A stretch of DNA of 64,000 nt from Corynebacterium sp. HMSC036D02 (GTDB taxonomy: Bacteria > Actinomycetota > Actinomycetes > Mycobacteriales > Mycobacteriaceae), in contig NZ_KV827683.1 in assembly GCF_001836165.1 (NCBI RefSeq), forward strand, positions 57,896-121,895, read 5' to 3'. Below are positions 34,358 to 43,919 of the stretch, one piece after another. Positions within the stretch are counted from its first letter, which is position 1, and every line of letters starts with the position of its first letter. Both the position numbers and the translations under genes were made by a program. The notes below the pieces were generated by a model. The model searched no databases, had not been told where the DNA came from, and worked only from the letters and a program-made list of their open reading frames with translations.

Positions 34358-34370
34358 TAGTCTATGAACC
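34358..34370 (+). promoter_or_regulatory. Leaderless doxX promoter (-10 TAGTCT, 7 nt)
   Basis: TAGTCT at 34358-34363, then 7 nt, then ATG 34371. The promoter is divergent from ogt. Confidence 0.6.
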
Positions 34371-34784
34371 ATGAATAGACCCGCCGTACGCGATGCCGCG
34401 CTTCTCATCTTTCGCGCGGTGCTGGGAGTCATCTTCGTGGCGCACGGTGTAGACAAGATGTTTTTTAGCGGAATGGACGAAGTAACCGGGCAGTTCTCCG
34501 CCATGGGCGTCCCACAGCCACAAACATCGGCGTACTTGGCTGCTTTCGCGGAAATGCTGGGAGGGGCGGCGCTGGTCGTAGGCCTGCTCACCACCTTTGT
34601 CGCGGGTGCTTTGGCTCTCCTGATGGCCTGCGCATTGTATTTCGTGCACATGGGCAATGGCCTTTTTGCAGCCGATGGTGGCGTCGAGTATCCGCTGGTT
34701 CTCATCGTGTCGTTGCTCATGATTGTCGTCTTTGGCTCCGGCCGGGCCAGTGTGGATGGGGTGTTGAGCCGTGCTGACGCATGA
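34371..34784 (+). CDS. DoxX-family membrane protein
   Basis: The 137 residues have four membrane helices in DoxX order: DAALLIFRAVLGVIFVAHGV, AYLAAFAEMLGGAALVVGLL, FVAGALALLMACALYFVHMG, and LVLIVSLLMIVVFGSG. The family includes quinone- or thiosulfate-linked redox partners and mycobacterial oxidative-stress proteins. It overlaps the next gene by 14 nt, suggesting coupling. Confidence 0.88.
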   Translation: MNRPAVRDAALLIFRAVLGVIFVAHGVDKMFFSGMDEVTGQFSAMGVPQPQTSAYLAAFAEMLGGAALVVGLLTTFVAGALALLMACALYFVHMGNGLFAADGGVEYPLVLIVSLLMIVVFGSGRASVDGVLSRADA

Positions 34785-35460
34785 GCAGGTGCAGGCGGCG
34801 ATTTCCGCACAGCTCGATGGGGAAGCTCCGCAGCTCTCACCGGACGTCATTGAAGCGCACGTGTCGGGATGCCCCGAGTGCGCGGCTTTCCGAGATAAGG
34901 CGGCAGCCCTAACACACTCGTTGAGCCTCGTGGAACCGGCTGGCGCTCCGCCGCAAGACCTGTCTGAGGTCATCCTCGCCGGCGTGGAGCCGGAATGGCA
35001 GCGCGCTTCCAGCACGCGGCAGGCGTCGCTGACGTTGGCGCGAGTATCCCTGGGGGTGTTGGCTCTGGCGTTTTTGGTGTGGGCGGTCGTGGTCGTCGTT
35101 AGTGCCTCAGGCTTGACCACCTTATCGAGCGAAGGAACCCTCGCGGAAGGGGCTGACCCAGGGCGCGCACACCTGCTGATGGAGGCTGCGGCGCTGCGTT
35201 TCGGTTTAGCAAGTGGCTTGGCTTTTGCGGCATGGCGCCCAGCCTCGGCCCCTGGATTGCTGCCGGTAGCTTGTACGATGTTCGCGTTCTTGTGCGGTTT
35301 TACAATGCGCGACTTTGCCTTAGGCAGCGTCGCTGCGGGGCAGGTTTATATCCTCATCGGGACGGGCCTGGCCACCGTCAGCTTGGGCTGGGCTTGGGCA
35401 GCGGACCGGGGATTCCTGTTGCACGACGTCTTTCGGGCGATTTCCGCTAGCCCACGCTAG
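34771..35460 (+). CDS. Membrane protein with N-terminal zinc-finger (anti-sigma-like) motif
   Basis: The 229-residue protein begins at GTG within doxX. Residues 29-39 (HVSGCPECAAF) give the HxxxCxxC signature of anti-sigma factors of the zf-HC2 type. The membrane part has about four to five helices, which is more than a usual one-helix anti-sigma factor. No sigma factor is adjacent. It may bind a distant sigma factor or act as a redox sensor with DoxX. Its stop overlaps the convergent pmt stop in CTAG (35457-35460). Confidence 0.72.
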   Translation: MLTHEQVQAAISAQLDGEAPQLSPDVIEAHVSGCPECAAFRDKAAALTHSLSLVEPAGAPPQDLSEVILAGVEPEWQRASSTRQASLTLARVSLGVLALAFLVWAVVVVVSASGLTTLSSEGTLAEGADPGRAHLLMEAAALRFGLASGLAFAAWRPASAPGLLPVACTMFAFLCGFTMRDFALGSVAAGQVYILIGTGLATVSLGWAWAADRGFLLHDVFRAISASPR

Positions 35461-37070
35461 GACCAGGACGGCAGCCACATCATGGAGTTGTACCACGAAT
35501 CAGGGATGAGGTAGCCATAAAGAATCGGGGAGAAGTAGGCAAACATTGCCACAACTAGTGCGGCATAGCACACCGTAAGGAAGGTGCCCAACGGCATCGC
35601 GGAACCAAAGAGTCCTGTGAGCCTGCGCCACTGCAGTAGCCGTCCGCGGCCGATCATTTGGCCCAAAGCCAAGGAAATCAGCACGATGATGAACGGGATG
35701 AACGCCGTGGCGTAGAAGAAATACATCTGGCGGTCGAAGACTGCCAGCCAGGGCAGGAATCCTGCGGCAGCACCCACGAGTGGGATGAGGAAGGCCCGGT
35801 TTCGGCGAACAAGCAGGGACCACAGTCCCCACAACACTGCAGGGACGACCAGCCACCAAATGGCGGGAGTACCGAAGAGGTACAGCATCTTGCGGCAGGA
35901 GCCGCCGTCACCGCAGGAGATGTCCGTGGAGGAGTAATAGAGGATAGGGCGTGCGGCCACCAGCCAGGCCCACGGCTTGGAATCCCAGGGGTGGCTGTGC
36001 CCACCGGAGGTGGTCAAAGAAGCATGAAACTCCAGCACTGAAGAGTGGTAGTAGAACCAGCCGGCGAGTGGCTCGGGGAGGTGAAGCAACCAAGAGCCCT
36101 CCTCAATGGTTCCGTCCACTTTGGCGTGGCGGTAAACGGCTGTTTCGTCAGCGAACCACGCACGCCAGGACCAGGTGTACAGGGCAACGGGAACCACGAC
36201 GATGGAGGCGAGGGCCGCTGGTGTATCGCGTACCAGCGTGCCGACAATGTAGCGGCGCACGCCGTAGAGACGGCGCAGCGCGAGATCCGAGAAAACGCTC
36301 ATCAGACCGAAGAACATGATGTAGTACAGGCCGGACCACTTCACAGCAAGCGTCAGCCCCAAGAAAACACCGGCCGCAAAACGCCACCACCGGAAACCAA
36401 AGCGGGGCCCGAAGTCGGAGTCACCCATCGTGCCCGACACGAAAGCGGAGTGGAGACGCTCACGCATCTGCTGGTGATCGCGCGCCAAAGCCCACGCGGC
36501 GGCGACGACAAAGAAGACTTGGAAGATGTCGAGCATTCCGAATTTGGAGGCCACGAGCAGTACACCATCGCACACGGCGAGCAGGCCAGCCAGGAATCCC
36601 ACCTGCCACGAACCAGACAAGCGGCGGGCCAGCGCCATGGTGAGCATTACTGTGCCCACACCAAAAAGCGCGGCCATGGCCCGCCATCCCAGTGGGGTAT
36701 AGCCGAAAAGCGCTTCTGATATCGCAATGATTTGCTTGGCCAGCGGCGGATGGACAACCAAGCCGTAGCCCGGATTAGATTCAATACCGCCTAGGAAAAG
36801 GTTGTGCCAGCTGGTGACCATGTCCCAGGCCTGCGGCACGTAGTGTTTCTCATCGAAGACGGGTGTGCCTTCAGAAACCGGTGCAGTTAGACCAATGAAT
36901 CGTGTGAGAAAAGCTAAGACACCAATGATCGCGGTGCTGATCGTGTCGGCCCGGGTCCAGGTGTAGGGCCGCGGGGCAGGCGGAGCCGGCCGGGTATGGG
37001 CGCCACGCGCGGCGGAGAGGCGCGTGCGCTTGCGGCGCCCAGATCGATCTGTAGGGGTTGCGATACTCAC
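35457..37070 (-). CDS. pmt: Protein O-mannosyltransferase
   Basis: I choose GTG 37070 (537 residues) because TAGACT ends exactly 7 nt upstream on this strand; the frame is open to 37097. A basic N-terminus precedes about 11 membrane helices. The GT-C catalytic loop is visible: PVFDEKHYVPQAWDMVTSWH with the acidic pair Asp-Glu. The region WHNLFLGGIESNPGYGLVVH is also PMT-like. It transfers mannose from polyprenyl-phosphate to secreted proteins, as known for corynebacterial and mycobacterial Pmt. The order pmt-rsmI-betP is conserved in corynebacteria. Confidence 0.93.
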   Translation of the reverse strand: MSIATPTDRSGRRKRTRLSAARGAHTRPAPPAPRPYTWTRADTISTAIIGVLAFLTRFIGLTAPVSEGTPVFDEKHYVPQAWDMVTSWHNLFLGGIESNPGYGLVVHPPLAKQIIAISEALFGYTPLGWRAMAALFGVGTVMLTMALARRLSGSWQVGFLAGLLAVCDGVLLVASKFGMLDIFQVFFVVAAAWALARDHQQMRERLHSAFVSGTMGDSDFGPRFGFRWWRFAAGVFLGLTLAVKWSGLYYIMFFGLMSVFSDLALRRLYGVRRYIVGTLVRDTPAALASIVVVPVALYTWSWRAWFADETAVYRHAKVDGTIEEGSWLLHLPEPLAGWFYYHSSVLEFHASLTTSGGHSHPWDSKPWAWLVAARPILYYSSTDISCGDGGSCRKMLYLFGTPAIWWLVVPAVLWGLWSLLVRRNRAFLIPLVGAAAGFLPWLAVFDRQMYFFYATAFIPFIIVLISLALGQMIGRGRLLQWRRLTGLFGSAMPLGTFLTVCYAALVVAMFAYFSPILYGYLIPDSWYNSMMWLPSWS

Positions 37071-37083
37071 CCGGAAGAGTCTA
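37071..37083 (-). promoter_or_regulatory. Leaderless pmt promoter (-10 TAGACT, 7 nt)
   Basis: On the minus strand TAGACT (37083-37078) is followed by 7 nt and GTG at 37070. The promoter is squeezed into 38 bp between the pmt and rsmI starts. Confidence 0.55.
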
Positions 37084-37108
37084 GCTTGCATGTGCAATGC
37101 TGGGGAGT

Positions 37109-37957
37109 ATGAGTCTTCAGCTTGAACCCCTGCCTCGCGGTGTCATCCTCGCCGCCACGCCGCTGGGAAATCCCGGTGATGCTTCCGCCCGTCTCATGCA
37201 GGCTTTGGGCCACGCAGATGTGATTGCCGCGGAAGATACTCGCCGTGTACGCAATCTGGCCCAGGCATTAGGAGTAGAAATCCGCGGCAAGGTGGTCTCC
37301 AACTTTGACCACAACGAAGAAGAGCGCTCGCGCACGCTGGTTGCCGCTGCCCGGACAGGAACTGTACTTGTCGTGTCGGATGCCGGTATGCCGCTGGTTT
37401 CTGATCCGGGACACTCCATCGTGACCGCCGCCGTGGAGGCGGGCGTGCCGGTGACGTGTTTCCCCGGGCCCTCGGCGGTGCCGACTGCTCTCGCCCTGTC
37501 GGGCTTAGGAGTAGGCCACTTTCTCTTCGATGCCTTCCCACCGCGCAAGCCCGGCCCGCGTAAGGCGTGGCTGGAGTCCTTGGTGGGGGAGCAGCGCGCT
37601 ATTGCTTTCTTTGAGTCCCCGCACCGCTTGGCGCAGACGCTTGGCGACGCCTCTGAGATCCTCGGCGCCGACCGTCGCGCTGCAGTCTGCCGCGAGCTGA
37701 CGAAGACATACGAGGAGATTAAGCGCGGTTGCTTGGGCGAGCTTGCCGAATGGGCGCAAGAGAATGCGCGGGGTGAAATCACCGTAGTCATCGAGGGCGG
37801 TGATGCCGCACCCGTGTCGTTGGAGACCCTTGTGGAGCAGGTCCGCGCAGAGGTAAAACGGGGCGTGCGGGCCAAGGATGCCTGCAAGCAGGCCGCCGCG
37901 GGAACGGCGTGGTCTAATCGTGAGCTTTATGATGCCTACCTTGCTGCCCGTGGCTGA
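37109..37957 (+). CDS. rsmI: 16S rRNA (cytidine1402-2'-O)-methyltransferase
   Basis: ATG 37109 follows GGGGAG; 37097 is an alternative. The 282 residues show the tetrapyrrole methylase fold: RGVILAATPLGNPGDASARL, DVIAAEDTRRVRNLAQALG, VVSDAGMPLVSDPGHSIV and ITVVIEGGDAA. RsmI modifies C1402 of 16S rRNA together with RsmH. It is divergent from pmt. Confidence 0.94.
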   Translation: MSLQLEPLPRGVILAATPLGNPGDASARLMQALGHADVIAAEDTRRVRNLAQALGVEIRGKVVSNFDHNEEERSRTLVAAARTGTVLVVSDAGMPLVSDPGHSIVTAAVEAGVPVTCFPGPSAVPTALALSGLGVGHFLFDAFPPRKPGPRKAWLESLVGEQRAIAFFESPHRLAQTLGDASEILGADRRAAVCRELTKTYEEIKRGCLGELAEWAQENARGEITVVIEGGDAAPVSLETLVEQVRAEVKRGVRAKDACKQAAAGTAWSNRELYDAYLAARG

Positions 37958-38262
37958 GCTGCATGAATAAGAAAAAGTGATGACCGTCTCTTTTGTGGCA
38001 ATCGTTATGGCATCGTTATGTCGCTCGGTGTGGCCGTGGCATGCGCAGTAGGGGAGCTATACCTCCGAAAAGCCTCCGAACAAGCTGGCAAGCTGCACAG
38101 TTGCGGTACACGTTTAGCAGCTGTAGTGGAATAACGGTCGCACCAAGAAGCTCGTGACAGCCGGTTGAGGAACGCTATATGCCCGAAATACATGTGGCGA
38201 ATAGTCTTTTTGTTTCTGATTTAGTTTGACTAGTTGATGAGACAGCACCAAGGTCGGTAGGT
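37958..38262 (+). promoter_or_regulatory. betP upstream region with MtrA-like direct repeat
   Basis: Within this 305-bp gap, GTTAT at 38004-38008 and GTTAT at 38015-38019 are separated by 6 nt (11-bp period), with the flanks also repeating (ATCGTTATG twice). betP of C. glutamicum is a known MtrA target. The site lies about 245-260 bp before the ATG. No gene is seen; a 62-residue minus frame has no support. Confidence 0.5.
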
Positions 38263-40104
38263 ATGACAGACTCGACTAATTCAGACAATGTGAAGGACAC
38301 GGAGGTGTCCTCGGCTGCCTCTCAAGGACAGAGCTCGCCGGCTGCGGTGGAAGAATACCGCACTGTCGACGAGCGCCTCGAGGCATCTTCAGCCACGAGC
38401 CAGCTCCAGGACATGCTCACCAACAAGGCGTTCGATCCTGCGGCTGAACCTGCACCAGTTGAGGAACAAGAAAACGACGAGTACGGGCCCGGTGGCATCG
38501 ATTCGCCGATCGACTGGACCATCGTGGGAATCGCCGGCCTGCTCGTTGCCGCCTTTGTGGCATGGGGCTTGGCCGCTCCAGAGAGCTTTGCCACCTTCTC
38601 CAGCAATGCTCTGAGCTTCGTGGTGAATAACTTTGGTTGGGCCTATGTCCTCTTCGGAACAGTCTTCGTTATTTTTGTCATCTGCATTGCTGCCTCTAAG
38701 TTTGGCACTATCCGCTTGGGCAAGATCAACGAAGAACCGGAATTCTCCACGGTCTCTTGGATCGCGATGATGTTCGCTGCCGGCATGGGCATCGGCCTGA
38801 TGTTCTACGGCGCTTCCGAGCCGCTCAACTACTTTAAGAACGGCGTTCCGGGCCATGGTGAGAATGAGGTAGGAACCTCAATGGCCACGGCCATGTTCCA
38901 CTGGACCCTGCACCCATGGGCCGTGTACGCCATCGTGGGGCTTGCCATCGCTTATTCCCCCTTCCGTATTGGCCGCAAGCAGTTGTTGAGCCAGGCTTTC
39001 GTGCCGCTCATTGGCCAGCGCGCTGCGGACGGTGCCGTGGGCAAGATCATTGACATCTTGGCCATCTTTGCCACTGTTTTTGGTACTGCTTGTTCGTTGG
39101 GTCTGGGTGCCATGCAGATTCAGGCAGGCCTGCAGGCCTCCGGAATTATTGAGAACCCCACGCAGAACGTCGTCATCGGCATCGTTCTCGTGCTGACCTT
39201 GGCCTTCATCCTGTCGGCCATGTCTGGGGTGGGCAAGGGCATTCAGTACCTTTCCAATGCCAACATGATTCTGGCGGCTCTGCTGGCCATCTTCGTGTTC
39301 ATCTTTGGCCCCACGGTGTCGATCCTGAACCAGATTCCGGGTTCCATTGGTAACTACCTGGCGAACTTCACCGAGATGATTGCTCGTACCGCTGAGTCCG
39401 ATAACGGAACTGCCGGCGAGTGGCTGTCGACGTGGACGATTTTCTACTGGGCTTGGTGGGTTTCCTGGTCGCCGTTCGTGGGTATGTTCCTCGCCCGCAT
39501 CTCCCGTGGCCGTTCCGTCCGCGAGTTCTGCGTTGGCGTGCTTCTCGTCCCGGCGGGTGTCTCCACTGTGTGGTTCGCCATCTTCGGCGGTACCGCTATC
39601 CACATGGAGCAGAAGGGTAACTCCATCTCCGGTGAGTCTGCCGAGCAGGAGCTATTCAATCTTCTGCAGAGCCTGCCTGGTGGTTTCATTGCGGGCATCG
39701 TTGCCGCCCTGCTGCTGGCTACGTTCTTTATTACGTCGGCCGACTCGGCGTCGACAGTCATGGGCTCGATGTCCCAGTCCGGTGCAACCACCGCGAAGCC
39801 GTGGCTATCCGCGGCGTGGGGTGTGCTCACCGCAGCCGTCGGCCTGACCCTGCTTCTGTCGAGTGAGGATTCCCTGTCGAACCTGCAGAACGTCACCATT
39901 GTGGCGGCGCTGCCATTCCTCTTCATCCTCATCGGGCTCATGTTCGCTATTTTTAAGGACTTGAGCAACGATGTGATTTACCGCGAGTACCGTGAGTCCC
40001 AGGCCTTCCAGCGCAAGTTGGCGCGTGAGCGTCGCCTGCACCGCGAGTTCCAGCGCGAGCAGGCCTACAAGGCCCGCCGTCGCCAGCACAGTCACAAGCA
40101 CTAG
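38263..40104 (+). CDS. betP: Glycine betaine transporter BetP (BCCT family)
   Basis: The 613-residue protein has a long acidic N-terminus (1-75), twelve membrane helices and a basic C-terminal extension ([20 protein letters not shown], then [16 protein letters not shown]) that senses K+ in C. glutamicum BetP. The Na+/substrate glycine stretch is [17 protein letters not shown] and the BCCT signature is [20 protein letters not shown] with the aromatic betaine box. It imports betaine with sodium on hyperosmotic stress. A terminator follows. Confidence 0.96.
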   Translation: MTDSTNSDNVKDTEVSSAASQGQSSPAAVEEYRTVDERLEASSATSQLQDMLTNKAFDPAAEPAPVEEQENDEYGPGGIDSPIDWTIVGIAGLLVAAFVAWGLAAPESFATFSSNALSFVVNNFGWAYVLFGTVFVIFVICIAASKFGTIRLGKINEEPEFSTVSWIAMMFAAGMGIGLMFYGASEPLNYFKNGVPGHGENEVGTSMATAMFHWTLHPWAVYAIVGLAIAYSPFRIGRKQLLSQAFVPLIGQRAADGAVGKIIDILAIFATVFGTACSLGLGAMQIQAGLQASGIIENPTQNVVIGIVLVLTLAFILSAMSGVGKGIQYLSNANMILAALLAIFVFIFGPTVSILNQIPGSIGNYLANFTEMIARTAESDNGTAGEWLSTWTIFYWAWWVSWSPFVGMFLARISRGRSVREFCVGVLLVPAGVSTVWFAIFGGTAIHMEQKGNSISGESAEQELFNLLQSLPGGFIAGIVAALLLATFFITSADSASTVMGSMSQSGATTAKPWLSAAWGVLTAAVGLTLLLSSEDSLSNLQNVTIVAALPFLFILIGLMFAIFKDLSNDVIYREYRESQAFQRKLARERRLHREFQREQAYKARRRQHSHKH

Positions 40105-40141
40105 TTAGCATCTTGCTCTGGTGCGCGAGCATTTCTTCCTT

Positions 40142-40175
40142 ACACCCCCTCACTGCATTGCCGGTGAGGGGGTGT
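40142..40175 (+). terminator. Terminator after betP
   Basis: A 12-bp perfect stem, ACACCCCCTCAC (40142-40153) with GTGAGGGGGTGT (40164-40175), has a 10-nt loop. The metG -10 starts 5 nt later. Confidence 0.8.
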
Positions 40176-40179
40176 TCGA

Positions 40180-40192
40180 TAGAGTAGGGGCC
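40180..40192 (+). promoter_or_regulatory. Leaderless metG promoter (-10 TAGAGT, 7 nt)
   Basis: TAGAGT at 40180-40185, then 7 nt, then ATG 40193. This decides the metG start against the longer frame from 40121, which would run through the terminator. Confidence 0.65.
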
Positions 40193-42025
40193 ATGACTGA
40201 GACAGTTGTCGTTAATGTTGCTTGGCCCTATGCCAACGGACCCCGCCACATCGGACACGTGGCGGGTTTCGGCGTTCCTTCCGACGTGTTCGCCCGCTTC
40301 CAGCGAATGCGTGGCAACGACGTCCTCATGGTTTCCGGTACCGACGAGCACGGCACCCCGTTGCTGGTACAGGCGGACAAGGAAGGCGTGACGGTTCGTG
40401 AATTGGCGGATCGCTACAACCGTCAGATTGTCACTGATCTGGCTGGTCTCGGCCTGTCTTATGATCTCTTTACCCGCACCACCACCCGCAACCACTACGC
40501 GGTGGTGCAGGAGCTGTTCAAGGGCCTGTACGAGAACGGCTACATGATTAAGGAGACCACTCAGGGCGCAATCTCGCCGTCCACAGGGCGCACTTTGCCC
40601 GACCGCTACATCGAGGGCACCTGCCCGCTGTGTGGCGCCGATGGCGCGCGCGGTGACCAGTGCGATAACTGCGGCAACCAACTCGATCCGGTGGATCTCA
40701 TCAACCCGGTATCCAAGATCAACGGCGAAACCCCGAAGTTCATCGATACAGAGCACTTCCTGCTGGACCTTCCTGCGGTCAAGGATGTCCTCGAAGAGTG
40801 GCTGAAGACGCGCGAGGACTGGCGTCCCAACGTTCTCAAGTTCTCCCTCAACCTGCTGGAGGATATGCGCCCACGCACCATGACCCGCGATATCGACTGG
40901 GGCATTCCCATTCCGGTCGAAGGCTGGGAGGATAACGGCGCGAAGAAGCTCTACGTATGGTTCGATGCGGTGATTGGTTACCTGTCTTCCTCCATCGAGT
41001 GGGCCCACCGCACCGGTAACCCGGATGCGTGGAAAGACTACTGGCAGAACCCGCAGGCGCGCCACTACTACTTCCAGGGCAAGGACAACATCACCTTCCA
41101 CTCCCAGATCTGGCCGGCTGAGCTTTTGGGTTACGCGGGCAAGGGCTCCAAGGGCGGTGAGCTGCACACCTATGGTGATCTCAACCTGCCGACGGAAATC
41201 GTGTCCTCGGAGTACCTGACCATGTCCGGTTCCAAGTTCTCCTCCTCCAAGGGCGTTGTTATCTACGTCAAGGACTTCCTGGAGGAGTTTGGGCCGGATG
41301 CGCTGCGCTACTTCATCGCCGTGGCTGGCCCGGAGAACAACGACACCGACTTCACCTGGGACGAGTTCGTGCGCCGCATCAACAACGAGCTCGCTAACGG
41401 CTGGGGCAACCTGGTCAACCGCACCGTGTCGATGGCCCACAAGAACTTCGGCGAGGTCCCGGCTCCTGCAGCGTTGGAGCAGGCGGATAAGGATATTCTT
41501 TCCCTCGCAGAGGAAACCTTCGCTACCGCCGCGGAATTCCTCGAACAGTCCAAGTTCAAGCAGGCCATGACGGCCATCATGCACGTCGTCGGCGAGGCCA
41601 ATGCTTATGTCGCGGCGATGGAGCCGTGGAAGCTGGCCAAGGATGAGACCCAGCGGGAGCGTCTGGCCACCGTGCTGTGGACCGCGCTGCAGGTGGTCTC
41701 CGATTGCAACGTGATGCTCACGCCGTTCCTGCCCTTTACCGCGCAGAAGGTGCACGAAACTCTGGGCCGTGAGGGCGTGTGGGCCGCACAGCCGCGAGTC
41801 GAAGAGGTGGTGGATGATATGCCGGTCGAGCTCGTTGGTGTAGACCTCCCGCCGGAAAACCACCCGTACCCGATCATCACCGGTGACTACTCCGCGCAGC
41901 AGGCTGCGTGGAAGCGTTTCGACATTACGCCGGGCACCGCGCTGCAGAAGCCGAAGCCACTGGTGGCTAAGCTTGACCCGGAGCTCGGTGAGACCGGCCC
42001 GGAGTGGGCCCCGGTTCAGAAGTAA
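40193..42025 (+). CDS. metG: Methionyl-tRNA synthetase
   Basis: The 610-residue enzyme has the class I HIGH motif ([20 protein letters not shown]), a zinc knuckle ([18 protein letters not shown]), and the KMSKS-type loop ([11 protein letters not shown]). It charges initiator and elongator tRNA-Met. There is no C-terminal tRNA-binding (EMAP-like) domain, as is usual for this actinobacterial type. The start is set by the leaderless promoter. Confidence 0.97.
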   Translation: MTETVVVNVAWPYANGPRHIGHVAGFGVPSDVFARFQRMRGNDVLMVSGTDEHGTPLLVQADKEGVTVRELADRYNRQIVTDLAGLGLSYDLFTRTTTRNHYAVVQELFKGLYENGYMIKETTQGAISPSTGRTLPDRYIEGTCPLCGADGARGDQCDNCGNQLDPVDLINPVSKINGETPKFIDTEHFLLDLPAVKDVLEEWLKTREDWRPNVLKFSLNLLEDMRPRTMTRDIDWGIPIPVEGWEDNGAKKLYVWFDAVIGYLSSSIEWAHRTGNPDAWKDYWQNPQARHYYFQGKDNITFHSQIWPAELLGYAGKGSKGGELHTYGDLNLPTEIVSSEYLTMSGSKFSSSKGVVIYVKDFLEEFGPDALRYFIAVAGPENNDTDFTWDEFVRRINNELANGWGNLVNRTVSMAHKNFGEVPAPAALEQADKDILSLAEETFATAAEFLEQSKFKQAMTAIMHVVGEANAYVAAMEPWKLAKDETQRERLATVLWTALQVVSDCNVMLTPFLPFTAQKVHETLGREGVWAAQPRVEEVVDDMPVELVGVDLPPENHPYPIITGDYSAQQAAWKRFDITPGTALQKPKPLVAKLDPELGETGPEWAPVQK

Positions 42026-42029
42026 AGGC

Positions 42030-43223
42030 GTGGGCTCGGCGTTTCGGCGCTCGCTTGCGCCCTTCCTGCTCTTTTCCGTTGTTTGCCTCACCGCGCTGAA
42101 CCTGCGATCCGGTATCGCTTCGGTGGCACCGGTGCTGGGCCAGATCCAGAATTTCTTTGGGATTAGTTCTGGACAGGCAGGTTTGTTGACCGCGCTTCCT
42201 GGCCTGTGTTTTGCTGCCATGGGGTTGGCCGCCGTACCCATTGCTCGGCGGGTTGGGCTGAGCCGTACCTTGGCCGGCGGTACGCTGGCCTTGGCGGTGG
42301 GGCTGGCACTGCGGCCGTGGGTCGATAGTTTCCCCCTCTTTGTGGCACTGACCTTGTGCGTTGTCGCCGGCATCGCATTGGCGAACGTGCTGCTTCCCGC
42401 ATGGATCAAGCAGCATGGTTCAGGCCGCGCACTGGTGGCATTGATGACCACCTACACCACGATGCTGGGTGTTTCCAGCGCTCTCGGCCCCCTGTCCGCG
42501 GTGACGCAGAGTACGTGGCAAGGTGCTCTGTGGATCTGGTGCCTGCCGGCCGTCGCACAGCTGGTGGCCTGGATAGTGGTCCTTCCGCAGGCTGGCAAGG
42601 ATGTCGCTCACGGCACGATTGCCGGTGCGGGCGTGCAGCGCCCCATGTACACCTCGCCCACGGCGGTGGCCATGCTCTTTTTCTTTGGGCTGCAATCTAC
42701 GATGGCCTATGTCCAGATGGGGTGGCTGCCGCGCATGCTGGTGGAGAAGGGCGTGAGCGAAAATACCGCCAGTGTGGCACTTGCTGTCATCGGTTTCTTC
42801 AACATTGTCGGCGGCGTGGTCATGCCGTGGCTTATCTCGCGACTGGACCGTCTTGCCCCCGTGCCCGTGGTGCTGGCGCTGTGCACGTGCGCCGGGTGGG
42901 GTGGAGTGCTCGTGGCTGCCGACGCCGCCCCGTTGGCCTGGGCCTCTTTGATGGGGATCGGTGGCATGTGCTTCCCGTTGGCGCTCGCTTTGCTCACCGC
43001 GCGCACGCGAAGTGCGCTGACGACCGCGCGCCTGTCTGGCTTTGTTCAGCCTGGTGGCTACGTCTTGGCGGGCCTCGTGCCGCTGTCCGTGGGAGTGGTG
43101 CGGGACGCCACCGGCAATTGGACCGCTGTGCTCATTGGTCTTATGGTGCTTAGCTTCTGCATGCTGGTCGCGGGCCTGCGTGCGACGACGCGTGTCTACA
43201 TTGACGACGAGCTTGCTGCATAG
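42030..43223 (+). CDS. MFS transporter, CynX/NimT family
   Basis: I place the start at GTG 42030, 4 nt after metG, giving 397 residues; the open frame extends back inside metG. Twelve membrane helices are seen. The early motif LTALNLRSGIASVAPVLGQI and FFGISSGQAGLLTALPGLCF are characteristic of the cyanate/2-nitroimidazole transporter group. The substrate is unknown. Co-directional with metG, probably read through. Confidence 0.85.
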   Translation: MGSAFRRSLAPFLLFSVVCLTALNLRSGIASVAPVLGQIQNFFGISSGQAGLLTALPGLCFAAMGLAAVPIARRVGLSRTLAGGTLALAVGLALRPWVDSFPLFVALTLCVVAGIALANVLLPAWIKQHGSGRALVALMTTYTTMLGVSSALGPLSAVTQSTWQGALWIWCLPAVAQLVAWIVVLPQAGKDVAHGTIAGAGVQRPMYTSPTAVAMLFFFGLQSTMAYVQMGWLPRMLVEKGVSENTASVALAVIGFFNIVGGVVMPWLISRLDRLAPVPVVLALCTCAGWGGVLVAADAAPLAWASLMGIGGMCFPLALALLTARTRSALTTARLSGFVQPGGYVLAGLVPLSVGVVRDATGNWTAVLIGLMVLSFCMLVAGLRATTRVYIDDELAA

Positions 43224-43272
43224 CTGGTTCTCGATAGTTGCGGTAGTTTTGTATTACAGCGTTAGGTAGAAT

Positions 43273-43322
43273 TAACGTCTCACGTTATTGACGCGTTGCG
43301 TTATGGGGGGTATGGTGCGTTT
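43273..43322 (+). promoter_or_regulatory. higBA promoter and operator
   Basis: The inverted repeat TAACGT-CTC-ACGTTA (43273-43287) abuts a -35 TTGACG (43288-43293). A 17-nt spacer leads to -10 TATGGT (43311-43316), 6 nt before the toxin ATG. This is ideal placement for autorepression by HigA or the HigBA complex. Confidence 0.7.
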
Positions 43323-43604
43323 ATGATTCAGTCGTTCGCGGATAGGACCACTGAGCGTCTATGGAATCGAGAGAGGGTGCTCTCGATTGATTCACGTATT
43401 CACTCGGTAGCCCTCCGCAAGCTGAGGCAATTGGGCTGTGTGCAGAGGCTTGATGAGCTTCGGATTCCTCCGGGAAATAGGCTCGAAGCTTTGAAGGGCG
43501 ATCGGCGGGGTCAATATAGTATTCGTATCAATGACCAATGGCGGATCTGCTTCCGGTGGACCGCTTTAGGGCCAGAGGAGGTTGAAATCGTTGACTACCA
43601 CTAA
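43323..43604 (+). CDS. higB: HigB-type toxin (RelE superfamily mRNA interferase)
   Basis: The 93 residues starting MIQSFADRTTERLWNRERVL resemble HigB/plasmid maintenance killer proteins: LRKLRQLGCVQRLDELRIPP, GNRLEALKGDRRGQYSIRIN, DQWRICFRWTA and the ending VEIVDYH. The start follows -10 TATGGT by 6 nt. HigB toxins cut mRNA on the ribosome. The antitoxin follows, with 14 nt of overlap. Confidence 0.92.
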   Translation: MIQSFADRTTERLWNRERVLSIDSRIHSVALRKLRQLGCVQRLDELRIPPGNRLEALKGDRRGQYSIRINDQWRICFRWTALGPEEVEIVDYH

Positions 43605-43899
43605 CAAGCTCCCCCCGGTACACCCAGGTGAAATCCTTATGGAAGATTTTCTCAAGGACATGGGGATTACCCAACACAAACTCGCTGTTTCGATAGGGGT
43701 CCCGCCTCGGCGTATTAACGAAATCGTCCACGGAAAGCGGGCTATTACTGCCGATACGGCTCTTCGCCTCGCCAAGTACTTTGGGATGTCCCCACAGTTC
43801 TGGCTGGGGCTGCAGACTCACTACGACTTGGATGTCGCAGAAGACAAAATTCTTGCTGAGTTGGACGATATTGTGCCGCTTCAAGCTGCGTCGGCTTAG
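43591..43899 (+). CDS. higA: HigA-type antitoxin (XRE family)
   Basis: I choose TTG 43591 because GAGGAGG lies 9 nt upstream, inside higB; TTG 43582 would touch that site. The 102 residues have the HigA signature PPVHPGEILMEDFLKDMGIT and a helix-turn-helix (QHKLAVSIGVPPRRINEIVH). It neutralises HigB and represses the operon through the inverted repeat at 43273. It converges on the GNAT gene ending at 43920. Confidence 0.92.
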   Translation: MTTTNKLPPVHPGEILMEDFLKDMGITQHKLAVSIGVPPRRINEIVHGKRAITADTALRLAKYFGMSPQFWLGLQTHYDLDVAEDKILAELDDIVPLQAASA

Positions 43900-43919
43900 T
43901 TAGTGGCCAGTAAGCCGCT

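Noticed and set aside
34316..34840. Longer ogt frame
   Set aside because: It is antisense to doxX, whose leaderless promoter and DoxX fold are convincing.
38005..38193. 62-residue minus-strand frame upstream of betP
   Set aside because: It covers the MtrA-like repeat and has no protein features.
39953..42451. 832-residue minus-strand frame over metG
   Set aside because: Shadow frame; metG motifs on the plus strand are unambiguous.
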